From Tenrec ecaudatus (Eukaryota > Chordata > Mammalia > Afrosoricida > Tenrecidae): 64,000 nucleotides of DNA. Under the pieces are notes generated by a model. It searched no databases and had not been told where the DNA came from. It saw only the letters and a list, made by a program, of their open reading frames with translations. This document shows, in pieces, positions 11,655-21,653 of the stretch (positions are counted from its first letter, which is position 1; each line of letters starts with the position of its first letter). A program made the position numbers and the translations under genes. The stretch lies in assembly GCF_050624435.1 (NCBI RefSeq), contig NC_134537.1:18968584-19032583 (forward strand), written 5' to 3'.

Positions 11655-11897
11655 ATTAAACACCATGTCATCAGGAGAGACCAAGTCCTACAAAAGGACC
11701 TTGTGCTTGGTAAAGTCAATGAGAAAGAGGCAAACCATGAAGGAGATGGATGTAAACCATACGTATAGCCTAATGGCCTTCAACATGGTAACGATTATGT
11801 GGGTGGTGCAGGACCACGTGTCCTGCTGTTGGACAAAGGGTCACTATGAATTGGAACCAACCTGGCCCACCACCTAACACCACCAAAACAACGACGG
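11655..11897 (+). mobile_element. RTE LINE, 3' end
   Basis: 'catgtcatcaggagagacca', 'aggaccttgtgcttggtaaa', 'gaaagaggcaaaccatga' and the tail 'gggtcactatgaattggaac' then 'cacctaacaccaccaaaac' give the terminal ~240 bases of the RTE in sense orientation, ending in an AAC-type simple tail. Confidence 0.85.
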
Positions 11898-12130
11898 CCA
11901 GGTTCTGTGTTGATTGTTGGCTGCGCAACAACTAACATTACAGCCATGAAAAAGGCTACTTTCGTAGAGTTAAATTTCTAGCAGGGTGAGGCAAAACATC
12001 TCCAAAGTAAGTAAGGAATCATGGTGTCTTGAGATGGACAACTGAGGCCAAAAATAAAGCAAATGCGGGAGGACAGGGCATTCTGGAGCAAGATGTGCTT
12101 TCAAACAACATGGATGGTCAGTCACTGGGC

Positions 12131-12361
12131 AGGAGTTCTGGGTGGCACAAATGGTCGAAAAGGTGGCACCAAGAGTTCGTGCAGAGCTAGGAACAAAAAG
12201 TTTAGCAGCTGGGACTCACCATGTGGCGCATCTAAAGAAAACTCTGGTGACGTACTTCCTTAAAGAGGATACCCAAGAAATCCCGATGGAGCTCCCCTCG
12301 ACCGTGTATTCCAGGGAGTCTCCATGATTCAGAATCTACATGATGGCAATGGATTTGCTTT
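12131..12361 (+). mobile_element. SINE, AfroSINE-related subfamily
   Basis: The head 'ttctgggtggcacaaatggt' and body phrase 'tggtgacgtacttccttaaa' differ from the commoner type at 35346. The tail 'tgattcagaatctacatgat' then 'ggcaatggatttgctttg' corresponds to the shared SINE 3' end. The 3' part matches the subfamily seen at 52152. Confidence 0.65.
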
Positions 12362-12401
12362 GTTCTGAGTTACTGGGGAGTTTAAAGACGCCAGCTCTTC
12401 C

Positions 12402-12537
12402 TAACCAAACCTACTGCCTTGAGTCGATTCTGTGTTGGGATTGTGAGACAGCCTTCTATAGAGGGGCGAGTGAGTGTGTACCAGCAACCTTGGGGTTAGC
12501 AGACAAATGTGAAGCCCACAGCCTCACCAGGACTTCA
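12402..12537 (-). mobile_element. AfroSINE
   Basis: 'aaacctactgccttgagtcg' is the reversed 3' end, and 'cttggggttagcaga' to 'cctcaccaggacttc' is the reversed head. The middle is shortened. Confidence 0.75.
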
Positions 12538-13412
12538 TTCTCAACAGTTAAAAATTATCAAACAAAAATCTTTCCTACTGGAAGAAATAATAAATGCAGA
12601 AGAGTCACGGGAGGGTATGGCTGGTTTGATTGCACATGACTAAGGGGGTCAGTACAGCTAGAGGAGCAGATAGACGGAGGATGGAAAAGGGCTGGGGCAG
12701 GAAGCAAGGGTATTTGAAGGGGGAAAAAGACATACTACAGGAACATGCAGGCAGGGCTTATATATTTATCTGAACAAAATGAGGAAACCTTGGGGTTCTA
12801 AGCAGAAAAATTCCCTTTGACATTCTGATTCTGAAACTAGATCATGAGAGATAAGGGAAACAGGAGAAAGATCACCCTAATTGTTTACTAAGTGTCTGCA
12901 GGCTTTATATTAGGGGGTTTATATTGTAGGGTTTTATTGTGATTACATTTGACTGATGAGGGACTAAAGCATATCATGGAAGCTGGATGGTTCTTCGTTG
13001 GCTGGTAAGGTTTGTAGAACACTAAGCACCATGGTCTTAGATATTTTTCCCAACACTGTGTTGTTATGAAAATATTTCTTCAATAAATAGAAGCATAATA
13101 TAATGCTCACCTAAGGATAGAACAGTGAACAAGACCGCAAGGGCCTATATTCTCACGAAAAACCCACTGGAAGAGGCCAACATTTAAAAATCAAACAAAC
13201 TAATAAATATATAATTATGACAAATGCTAGAGAAAAATACAAGAGTTAATGAAAGTGCACAGAATTTAATTTAGATGAATGAACTAACAAAGGGAAGGTC
13301 TTGAAATATAAGACACAATAAAGCTGAAACCTGAAGGAGAAAAAGGAGCTATCAGGGGGAAACACAAAAGGAGGATTATTTCAGCTAAATGTAACAAAGC
13401 AGCCAGGTGATT
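12538..13412. other. Non-coding; L2-like relic near 13090-13370
   Basis: 12538-13080 has no recognised feature. 'agaacagtgaacaagaccgc' then 'aagggcctatattctcacg' at 13117-13156 resembles an old L2/MER-type 3' end. The sequence to 13370 continues in that style but is too decayed to assign. Confidence 0.4.
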
Positions 13413-13641
13413 CAGGGATCCTCAAACTATGGCCTGTGGGTCACATGTGGCCTGCCGAGGACATTTATCCAGCCTGCCGGGTGATTTTGCCACTGCTGCC
13501 TGCCCTGTTTAGCAGCCGACTCGTCCAGTGTATGCATAGGAATTTGCTCATAGTTTTTTTTTTTTTTAACTATAGTCCGGCCCTCCAATGGTCTGAGGGA
13601 CAGTGAACTGGCCCCCTGTTTAAAAAGTTTGAGGACCACTG
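13413..13641. mobile_element. hAT miniature element (OC1/Charlie-like)
   Basis: The left end reads 'cagggatcctcaaactatgg' and the right end 'agtttgaggaccactg', imperfect terminal inverted repeats that start with the CAG / CTG typical of hAT elements. The inside 'cggccctccaatggtctgag' and 'cctgccgaggacatttatcc' matches what I remember of the OposCharlie1 (OC1) non-autonomous family. At 229 bp it carries no transposase. I could not find a clean 8-bp duplication, so the flanks have drifted or the ends are a few bases off. Confidence 0.8.
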
Positions 13642-14454
13642 AATTAGAATTTCTAGAGACTGAGAAAAGTCCACCAATTTGCAGAGGAGCAGAAAGTGAT
13701 CAGAATCAAGGTGAAAATATAGTCAGATCCTGGTAGACAATAGTGTAGAGTTTGAGTTTTATCTCAAATACAATAAGAGGCTACGGGTATGGGTATGTTT
13801 CGAATAGAATGTGGAATTATTGGGGCTTTTCAAGATCCCCTTGGATTTATCAGGGGGGATCCCCGCCCCCTTTCCTTAGTCATCATTCTTTGCATAGACC
13901 TGACAGATACAAACATTGGTACCAAAAAATAAAAAAATAAAAAAGGAAAGACTCAAGTTACAGATGAAGCAGATTCTTGATGGTGTTTCTAAAAGAGAAA
14001 TTCCAACTCAGCAAGGAGGAAGGCTTCATTTGCTTCCCATCCCCATCCTCCATAACTTCCCAGGTGGAAATTTAATGGATCCAAATGAATGTTGCTTCAC
14101 ATCAGGAGCTAATGGAAACTGGAAAAATAAAATAAAATGACAAGATTTGGAGGAGAGGAAAAAGGGGGAGAGACAAAGTAGCCATGGGAGAATCATTCTC
14201 GGTGAGTGTGAAAACAATTTCTCCTGGATCAGTCATAAGAAGCAGAGAGAAGGACTCAACATTCGTGGGCAGGCATGGAGGAGGAGGAAACATGAAGGAG
14301 GAGCGGACACTGTATGACTGAAGATGATAAAAGACAATGAGCAAAGTTAAATGGAGGCTACCCCAACAAAACACTGATCAATTATGATGGTTCTTGTCAG
14401 GTGCCATCCATCAACTCACTGATCTTCTCCACCGTAAAACTCTGGGAGAGAATC
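13642..14454. other. Non-coding stretch, no gene
   Basis: There is a short AAAATAAAA-type run at 13921-13945 and a purine-rich region at 14130-14300. Open frames here lie on both strands, are under 91 codons, and have no family resemblance. Confidence 0.55.
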
Positions 14455-14590
14455 CATTCTTGTCCCCATTTTACAGAGGAGTTCAGGGAAGCACAGTGAG
14501 TTTAGGGAACTTGCACAAGGTCCTTAAGTGAGGAAGTGGTGTTCATGTAAACGCCGCACTTTGCAGCGACTGCAGTTCCCCAACCACTGT
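14455..14590 (-). mobile_element. MIR relic
   Basis: 'tccccattttacagaggagt' then 'tcagggaagcacagtga' and 'acttgcacaaggtcctta' is the reverse of the MIR 3' core, and one of the better preserved copies in the window. Confidence 0.8.
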
Positions 14591-14639
14591 TTTAGCTTCA
14601 AGATCAGTCTGTATGACTGAACTGATCAGAAGTGCTACC

Positions 14640-15480
14640 CTCCCAGCACCACCGAATGTGAATATAGTCAAACAATGGGGAATCACAGCCAGCGGCGTCC
14701 TTCACAGCCCTCTCTCCGTGATTTGCTGCCGGGCTACTTCAATCAGCCTGAAGCACCCTGTTAAAATTCCTTGAAGCTAATGATGAATTACTAATGTCAT
14801 CGATCTTTTCTTTCAGCGAACTGGAATAGCGTTGTGTCGGGCAGATGATAAAACTCTCACAGATTATTGTTTTATTTTTGACTAATGTTTCAGCCTATTT
14901 TCATCGTTCTCAGAAACCGTGTTTTAGATTTTATGTTCCCAAGGAATTGAACTACTCAAGATCAGTTGAAGAAGCCGTGGAAAGCAACTGCAAAAGACAA
15001 CAATCATTACTGCTACTGGAAAATGCGAGACACAGATTTGAAATGATGATTAAGCTCTTCTGTTCTTATTGAAGCATGATTTTCTGTCTTGGTTGAACGC
15101 CTCTCTGAGTCATTGCAAAATGAAGCTATTTAATCCGTGGTATAGAAATATTTGGAGAGCTAAAAATAGGAATGTCTTTCCGGAAGCACTGGTACGTAGG
15201 GGGAAAATGTAGTTAGGGCTCCCCCAGTTTTCAAAAGTTCACATTATGCCACTTCACTGTTCTGAAAGACCTACCTGAGGACCTGTCACCACTAACCACA
15301 AGAAAAACCAAGGGATGTTTCACTTTCACAAAACGAGGCTTGGATGCTGGTGTGACATGCAGCTCTTATTTTACACTGAGCCATTCAAGAGCTGGCATGG
15401 GCCCTGAGCAGGGTCGCAGCATTGCCAAACTGCAACCCTGGAAACGGCATTCAGCTTCGCGGCATCAAACCTCCATAACT
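14640..15480. other. Unique block with MEF2-type and AT-rich motifs
   Basis: I recognise no repeat. 'gctaatgatgaattactaat' (14777-14796) holds several homeodomain-type ATTA/TAAT cores. 'gagctaaaaatagg' (about 15157) contains CTAAAAATAG, a perfect match to the MEF2 consensus YTAWWWWTAR. Motif matches alone do not prove function. Confidence 0.35.
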
Positions 15481-15904
15481 TTGAAGGATAGAAGTTAGTT
15501 TTGTGCTTGTTGGTTGGTTTTGGTATGGTTTGTTAGAATTTGTTTGCTTTTGTTTATTTTGGTCATGGCCATTCAGATACATTTCTCATATAACTCAGTG
15601 ATCATTGCTTCTTCGCTTTATGCCACTGAAGCTTAGGAATTATTTCATAAGAATGCTCTACTTTTGGAAAACAAGGGACACTTTTATCTCCGATTTATTC
15701 CATTCTAATTTTCATTGCAATCACTTCAAAATACATTTAAATTAAGAATCCATTGAGTTTTTCTCATTTGAAATCTGCATATCTACCCACGTGTTTTCAG
15801 TGTACTATAGGTCTCCAGACATGCCAATTAACCTGACTGGGAAGACATACACCCAGAATGCTTCTCAGAAGCAGCAAATATGGGAAGACTTCATCTCACT
15901 TAAT
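15481..15904. other. Non-coding, T/G-rich start then AT-rich
   Basis: 15495-15565 is T- and G-rich with several 'ttggt' and 'tttgtt' repeats. The remainder has no recognised feature. Confidence 0.5.
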
Positions 15905-16133
15905 TTTGACCTGTTATAAGGAGAGACCAGTCCTTGGAAAAGGACATCATGCTTGGTATAATAGAGAAGCAGCAAAAAAGAGGTAGCCCCTTGACAAGAT
16001 GGATCGACACAGTGGCATTAATGTGATCAAACATAACAACAATTGTGAGGATGGCATGGACTGGCCAGTGTTTCCTTCTAAAATACATAAGTTGAAATTG
16101 ACTAGACGGCATGCAACAACAACAGCAACAATA
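15905..16133 (+). mobile_element. RTE LINE, 3' end
   Basis: 'aaggagagaccagtccttgg', 'aaaaggacatcatgcttggt', 'agatggatcgacacagtggc' and 'acaacaattgtgaggatggc' are close to the RTE 3' end. It finishes with an imperfect 'gcaacaacaacagcaacaat' tail. It is the best preserved of the sense 3' ends. Confidence 0.9.
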
Positions 16134-16744
16134 ACGTGGATCTCTGTATTATTTCCCCATCAAATACAGTCTTTATTATGGGCAAAACAGACTGAGCTTA
16201 GAATGGAAAACACAGACAATCAAAAAACACAGTCTCTAGTCTTCTACCTGAGATGAAGGAGCTATTTGATCAATAAGGCTCAATAATTGAAAACAAAATG
16301 ATTCTTATAAAATAGGCTGAAACAAAGATATTTGAGTCAACCAAAAAGGTTGAAGGAAAAAGGTGTAATTTTCTAGAAGGGGTGATATTGAAGATAATTT
16401 TAAATAATGACCTTTTATGTCTGTATTATCTGACAATAAAATTCAATATACTGGCTGAATGAATTAAATGGTAATTTCTTGGGGGGAAATAAAGAAAGGG
16501 AAATTTGAAGCCTTCAGGAAGGGCAGATAGGAACCCTATTCCAGATTGATAGCTCATTGCCTACACAAACTCTCCTTCGAGAAAGAGTGTATATCTACAG
16601 AAAGACTCTAAAGAATGCTTTTAATTGAAATACACATTCGACTGTCAGAAAGTGAAGAAACAATTGGCTGTGATTTGACACATTGAATAAATGAGGTGTT
16701 AGGAAGGCTTTGCTAACATAATTTATAAGATGCGGTTATTTTCT
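16134..16744. other. Non-coding stretch, no feature
   Basis: AT-rich DNA with no recognised repeat, RNA or coding signal. Confidence 0.5.
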
Positions 16745-17130
16745 ATCTATCTCTGTCTCGGGGGATGCCATCATTCTCCATTCACTAGGTGAGCCAGACT
16801 ACTAGAGATGGGCCTTCACACAATCCTCTCTTCTAGCCTTTCACAAATTCTGTGAAGTGTGTGTCCATCAAAAGTCCAATAAATGGTCTACTTCTCCCCA
16901 TCTCTACTATGGTCTTTCTCATGCAATTTTTTCTCAGTAATTTTATGAATGGTCTCCCCATAGCCTCCCATGCCAGGTAAAATGTTATTCTCCACATTGT
17001 GGTCTGACTGATCTTTCTGAAAGGCAGATCTGTTCTTTGCTAAAACTCTTAAAATGGTCCCCAATTACACAGTAAAAGAATCCTTCATGGTTTATGCCCT
17101 GCCTACACACTCTCCGCTCACTCGTTTTGA
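16745..17130 (+). mobile_element. L2 LINE relic
   Basis: 'ttattctccacattgtggtc' then 'tgactgatctttctgaaagg', 'ctaaaactcttaaaatggtc' and 'cccaattacacagtaaaaga' reproduce the L2 order (CACACAGCAGCCAGAGTGATC, TAAAATCCTTCAATGGCTCCCCA). 'tatgccctgcctacacactc' closes it. The signal is strongest from 16965. Confidence 0.75.
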
Positions 17131-18019
17131 TGTTTCTTTCATAGACACAGTCACTATAAATGTCTCCTTTCTGTGGGATTGACTTGTCTCTTTCCTATGC
17201 AAAATCTGATTGTCACTGAATCCAAACGGTGTGATACTGGCCAGGTCAAAACTTTTCCACCTTAGTTTCTTCATTTGTTTAAAAAAAAAAAAGAGGAGGA
17301 TATCATGTTGAGTGTATATACACATTGAAGAGAAAAACACTCTGAGTTATTACTATTAGAGTTCCTAAACAGGGTCTGTTACGTAGTACATGTGCAAATA
17401 ATGAGAACTGCAAATTACAAGCTCCCTATACACAGGTCCTCAGAGACATAACAGTATTTGTTTGACAAATAGTACTTAGCATGATGCCTAACAGTTGTAT
17501 CATTGTTCAATAAATATTTATTGAGTAAACAAATAAAACATAATAGAAATATAAAAGTGGACAGTCAGTTACAGTTATGACTATTACTTCATTTCTATGA
17601 AATTAAAGGGATAAGGTAACTTTCTGGAAAGATGAGAAGGGAGTCAAGGTGACTTCTTTATCTGGGCCTAACACTCTGAGGATCTGTGTGTACATCCTCG
17701 GCTTAGTAGGTGGACATACTCATCTTGTTTCAGTGTTTTAATGAACTGAAACAGTAGTGCTAGATTCTGTAATGAGATGCAGAGGAGATAAATGTAAAAA
17801 GAAGAATGCTAATTTACCAATTTAGAGTTAGACATTTATTCTATATATTTGGCGAGCACATCCTTTCCTTTTTAGGAAAGTACACGTGTATCTCAAAGTA
17901 TTAAAAGAACTGTGCTTGTTAGTCATCCAATCAGAGAAAAGGGAGAGATTTTTATGAGGTCTGCAATTATTTACATCAAGCTATGAAACTTTGATCCAAC
18001 ACAACATTTCACTCTAAAA
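17131..18019. other. Non-coding; L2/MIR end at 17470-17530
   Basis: 'ttagcatgatgcctaacagt' and 'caataaatatttattgagta' fit an L2/MIR 3' terminus. An A-run of about 12 lies at 17281-17292. The rest shows nothing recognisable, up to the left boundary of the SPIN element. Confidence 0.5.
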
Positions 18020-18906
18020 CAATGGTTCTCAACATTCCAATGCTGTGGCCCATTAATACAGCTCCTTATGTGGTGGTTACCCCAAACAACAAAATGATTT
18101 TCATTGCTACTTCATAACTGTAATTTTGCTACTGTTATGAATCATGATGTAAATATCTGATATGCAAGGTGTATTTTCATTGTTACAAATTGAACATAAT
18201 TAAAGCATAGTGATTAATCACAAAACAATATGTAATTATATATTGTAAAATAATTATTTCTAATCACAAATAAATGAAATTTTGTCTTAAAGCATGGTGT
18301 ACCATGGGTAACCGTCTTAATATAACAACAGTAAACTACATTGCTTCCTTTTCCGACAGTATGCATAAAAAGCCAATGTCAGTGCGAAGGTTGAGAAAGC
18401 TGCTTTCCCACCAGATCAGAAATTCTCGGGGCCGTCTTTGCAAGAGCATAATAAAGATCATCTTCCACAAGCCTACTTCTCTATTTAGACTTGATAATCA
18501 ACAAGCTGGAAAACCGTGTTTCACAAAGATATGTTGTTGGAAATGGAATTAAAATGCACAAAACAGTCTCAGATCGAACAGGTATGACTGCAAACACTTG
18601 ATCCAAAATTTTGTATTGTTGAGAATCAGGTCTTGCTTCATTTTTGAGAAGCAGGTCTTGCTGCATTACTGTTAATAAGTTCAATGAAGTCCTCTTGTGC
18701 TATCTCAGGAACATCTTCAACTTTGACTGTGAATGGGCTCTGCCAAGTGCAAATGGGGTGTCATGTAGATTTGGAAAATGTGAAACTTAGTCTGTAAGTG
18801 CAAGTGTTATTTCACAGAAATGATCATCATAGTCCTTTTGTCTGGTTCAATGTCATGTTTCTCAAAGAAAACAGATAAGGTAGGCAACATGTACATTTTA
18901 TTTTCA

Positions 18907-18934
18907 TCCAATTTTTTTGTGTGTGTGTGTGTGT
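18907..18934. repeat. (GT)n run inside SPIN
   Basis: T7 followed by about ten GT units interrupts the transposase frame and creates the His-Thr run in the minus-strand translation. It is a later expansion within the dead element. Confidence 0.9.
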
Positions 18935-19055
18935 GCCAAAGTCGAAGTTTCATTTGGAATGATTGGATATTTTCAGAGAATTTGAGGTGTGTTGTATTTG
19001 GTCCTTGCAGTGATAAATTTAACTCATGCAAGATAGCAAAGATGCCAACCAAGTA

Positions 19056-19169
19056 CCATATATACTCATGTATAAGTCGAGTTTTCCAGCACATTTTTAA
19101 TGCAGTTTTTGTGGTAAAATTAGGTGTCTTGGTTGATATTCATGTCGGTTAATACTCAAATATGTACAG
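19056..19169. mobile_element. TA-target MITE inside SPIN
   Basis: It starts 'ccatatatactcatgtataa' and ends 'ctcaaatatgtacag', inverted termini of the same family as the element at 25866 (CCGTATATACTC), and is flanked by TA on both sides (19054-19055, 19170-19171). The inside carries 'gttttccagcacatttt' and 'ggtaaaattaggtg'. At 114 bp it has no coding capacity. Removing it rejoins the SPIN transposase coding region upstream of 'LVGIFAIL'. Confidence 0.8.
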
Positions 19170-19217
19170 TATGCTATTTTCTACAGTTCAATTTTATCTC
19201 TGAAAAGTAGTCAAACT

Positions 19218-19230
19218 GCAGCCTTGCTTT
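19218..19230. repeat. Target-site duplication, left copy
   Basis: 'gcagccttgcttt' is repeated without mismatch at 19860-19872, on the other side of the RPL29 pseudogene. A 13-base duplication is the usual product of L1-driven retroposition. Confidence 0.93.
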
Positions 19231-19859
19231 TTTTTTTTTAACAGCGCCATGTGGGTTTATTTGTACAACAAACAGCACAAGAAGACACCAGCGCCATGCA
19301 GGCAGCAGCCCAGGGCTCACACCAGTCCCTCTCGCCCTCACAGAGAACTCTACTTTGTGGGAGCCTGGGGGCCTTTGGGAGCTTGAGCTGGGGCGCCTTT
19401 GGGAGCTTCTGCTGGGGTCGTGGCCTTGGCTGGAGCATCAGCCTTGCTTTGTGCCTTGGCCTTGGGCCAGCAGAGCCTCAGACCCTTGGCAATACGTGCC
19501 CCTGCTTGCCAAGCTTGGGGTGGGCAATGTAGGCCAGTTGGCTGAGCTTGCGGTTGACGCCCATTGGGATCTTGGCCTTGACCTCTGTGGGCTTCACAAG
19601 ATCCTTGATAGCCTCAGCGCGAGCAGCCGCAGCCTTGGCGTTGTTGGCCTGCATTTTCTTTAGGCCCTTCTTGTGCTTCTTGGCGAAGCACATGTTCCTC
19701 AGGAACTTGGGGTCCACCCCCTTAAGAGATTGGTATCGTTGTGACCGGGGTTTTTTGATGCCGTTTCTGTGCCATTTCTGGGATTGGTTGTGCGTGGTGT
19801 GGTTCTTGGATTTGGCCATGTCTGCACCGACGCCTGCAGCTCCCGGAACGCCAGGGGCA
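19231..19859 (-). pseudogene. RPL29: RPL29 processed pseudogene
   Basis: This is a reverse-transcribed copy of the mRNA for large-subunit ribosomal protein L29, a short, very basic nucleolar/cytosolic ribosome component. The minus-strand frame from the ATG at 19817-19819 reads [20 protein letters not shown] and continues through '[20 protein letters not shown]' and '[20 protein letters not shown]', nearly co-linear with mammalian L29 for about 105 residues. A frameshift near 19505 then ends it at residue 113. The Lys/Ala/Pro-rich L29 tail continues in another frame to a stop at 19350-19352. There are no introns. A polyadenylation signal (reverse of AATAAA) lies at 19256-19261, and an A tail (T run on the plus strand) at 19231-19239. 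It sits inside the SPIN transposase, so it landed after SPIN. With no promoter and a truncated frame it is almost certainly inert. Confidence 0.97.
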
Positions 19860-19872
19860 GCAGCCTTGCTTT
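19860..19872. repeat. Target-site duplication, right copy
   Basis: This perfectly repeats 19218-19230. Immediately beyond it the SPIN transposase frame resumes ('LFNQKA' on the minus strand). Confidence 0.93.
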
Positions 19873-21653
19873 CTGATTAAAAAGTGTTTTGAGTTCCTCA
19901 CAAAGCTCAAAAACACATTTTAAAACTTTTCCTCTCCACAATCATCTCACTTCAGTGTGAAATAGCAGAGCATTATTTGGCGCATCCAACTCGTTGCACA
20001 GTTACGAAAACAGTCGACTGTTTAAAGGGCTCGCCTTTACCAAATTGACAGAACTTATGACGCTTTTCATGACTTCTTATAAGTCTTGTGGCAGCGTCTT
20101 CATTGCTCATATTTGCTGATGAGTCATACAGTGAGTTTGGATGACTTTGTGTGACTAATTCATTACCAAACATTGAAATCCAGATCAACATCCTAGCATA
20201 ACTGGAGCACCATCGGTGCAAACACCGCAAACCTTTTTTCCAAGAGATCTTATGCTCTTTCAGAAATGAGCTAGCTGTGCCAAATACATCACATGTCGTA
20301 GTTGTCATTTCAAGGTTTCCAAGAAAAGAAACTCATCTTTAAAGTTGCTGTCATTCATATACCTCATGCAAACCAGTAACTGTGAACAGTTTGCAACGTC
20401 TGTACATTCATCAAGCTGGATGGTAAGTATTGGAAGTGGAGCGGATTTAATTTCCTGGCTTATCTGATCAAGAATATCAGCTGACATGTCATCTCTTCTT
20501 TTGTGGACAGCGTTGTTAGATAAGGAAATTGCACTCAATTTGGTAACAAATTCATCTCCGATCACAACTCAAACAATGTCTTTGGCCACTGGCAACGTAA
20601 ATCCTCAGCAATGGTGTGGGGTTTGATAATTCTGGAGATTCTGAGTGTCACCAAATATGAAACATCAATAGCTGCTACGATTTGTTTGTGGTACTTACCA
20701 CCACTGTCAAGTCTGGCTTTCTTGAGTCCATCAGCTTTGCTTCTAAAATAGTTTGTATCCTTGCCAGAAAAGCTCAGATGCTTGCTATCAAAATGGCATT
20801 TTCGTTTGTTTGGTTTCATACATTTTGATGATAGAACTTCACAAAAAATAACACATTGCAGTTTCTCAATTCCTGCTATAATTATTGAGGTAAAACCATA
20901 CTGTAAAATATTTGCCGATGACTTTTATTCTTTTCTTAATGTTCTTCTTTACATGATATATTGTAATGGAATGGTTTCCTAATGAAAATCATATATAACA
21001 ATGGCTTTAAAAATACAAAAGATGATACATGGCATAGGTCAGTCAATACAGTCCATTAGTTTCCTATGATTTACCATTGTGTTGTTTTTAAAAAATACCT
21101 GTTATTATCACAAGGGGGCAGTATTCATATCAACCACAACTGAATATAAAAAGACCAGTCAGCATCCAGATTAATTTTCCATGGTTTAGCCTATTTTTGC
21201 AATAGTTATGATTTTACAGTACATGATTTTACATTTACTCAGTAATTATAATTCATGAAGTATCATTTTACCTCCAATACCGCTGCTCTCAACACAGTAG
21301 CTGCTTTTAACATAGAATCTGCTTTCAACACAGCAGCCACTCCTACACTGTAGCTGCTCTCTACACATGTCTGACTGGTCCACATATGTAAATTATGGCA
21401 CCAACCCTATTACATACACTTGTATTTTTATGGGGTGTATGTGATGGGGTTGGCACAATGATGTCATCACCCCAGGTACTCATATGTGGGTGTATCTGCT
21501 TGTGGGAAGACCAGCCTGGAACAGATAGAGGAGCAGTGTCTTGGTTCCTAAGACCATTGGAAATATTTGTTTTCTGATGGTCTAAAGCGACCCCTGTGAA
21601 AGGGTCTTTCAACCCCCAACGGGGTTGTGTGACCCACAGGTTGAGAACCACTG

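Larger units (their letters stand above)
18379..20960 (-). pseudogene. SPIN hAT transposase, broken
   Basis: The enzyme would cut and rejoin the element at its ends in the nucleus. Pieces in order on the minus strand: a BED-type zinc-finger segment at about 20765-20935 ('YGFTSIIIAGIEKLQC', then 'KCHFDSKH'); 'YHKQIVAAIDVSYLVTLRIS' and 'KPHTIAEDL' near 20600-20700; 'DDMSADILDQISQEIKSAPL' then 'IQLDECTDVANCSQLLV' with the first catalytic-type Asp (20305-20565); 'VCGVCTDGAPVMLG' with the second Asp near 20195-20240, now out of frame; '[20 protein letters not shown]' at about 19880-19940; 'LVGIFAILHELNLSLQG' near 19000-19045; and the hAT C-terminal dimerisation segment 'FPTTYLCETRFSSLLIIK' at 18485-18550, followed by a stop where a Tyr-type codon is expected. 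Several frameshifts, the RPL29 insertion between the FELCEEL segment and the next block, and the MITE all interrupt it. It resembles the ZBED5-type domesticated proteins because those derive from related transposases. Confidence 0.9.
18020..21653 (-). mobile_element. SPIN-family hAT DNA transposon, near full length, nested insertions
   Basis: The left end 'caatggttctcaacattcc' and right end 'ggttgagaaccactg' are the two termini of the SPIN (Space Invader) hAT family. Inside the left end, 'ttcataactgtaattttgct' and 'aaattgaacataattaaagc' follow the SPIN terminal region. Inside the right end come 'agaccattggaaatattt' and 'gtgaaagggtctttcaaccc'. The flanking 8-mers are ctctaaaa (18012-18019) and ctctaggg (21654-21661), identical at the first five bases, which fits an old 8-bp hAT target duplication. 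Subtracting the RPL29 insertion with its extra duplication (about 640 bases) and the 116-base MITE insertion leaves about 2.9 kb, the size I recall for autonomous SPIN copies. The transposase runs on the minus strand and is dead. SPIN is known for horizontal transfer among tetrapods. Confidence 0.93.

Noticed and set aside
19251-19663. Plus-strand frames of 93-110 codons over the RPL29 region
   Set aside because: They are antisense shadows of the RPL29 pseudogene, rich in Leu/Gly because the real strand is Lys/Ala-rich.
19478-19819. Functional RPL29-like gene
   Set aside because: It has no introns, a 13-bp target duplication, an A tail, a frameshift at residue ~105, and it sits in a dead transposon. 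It is a processed pseudogene.
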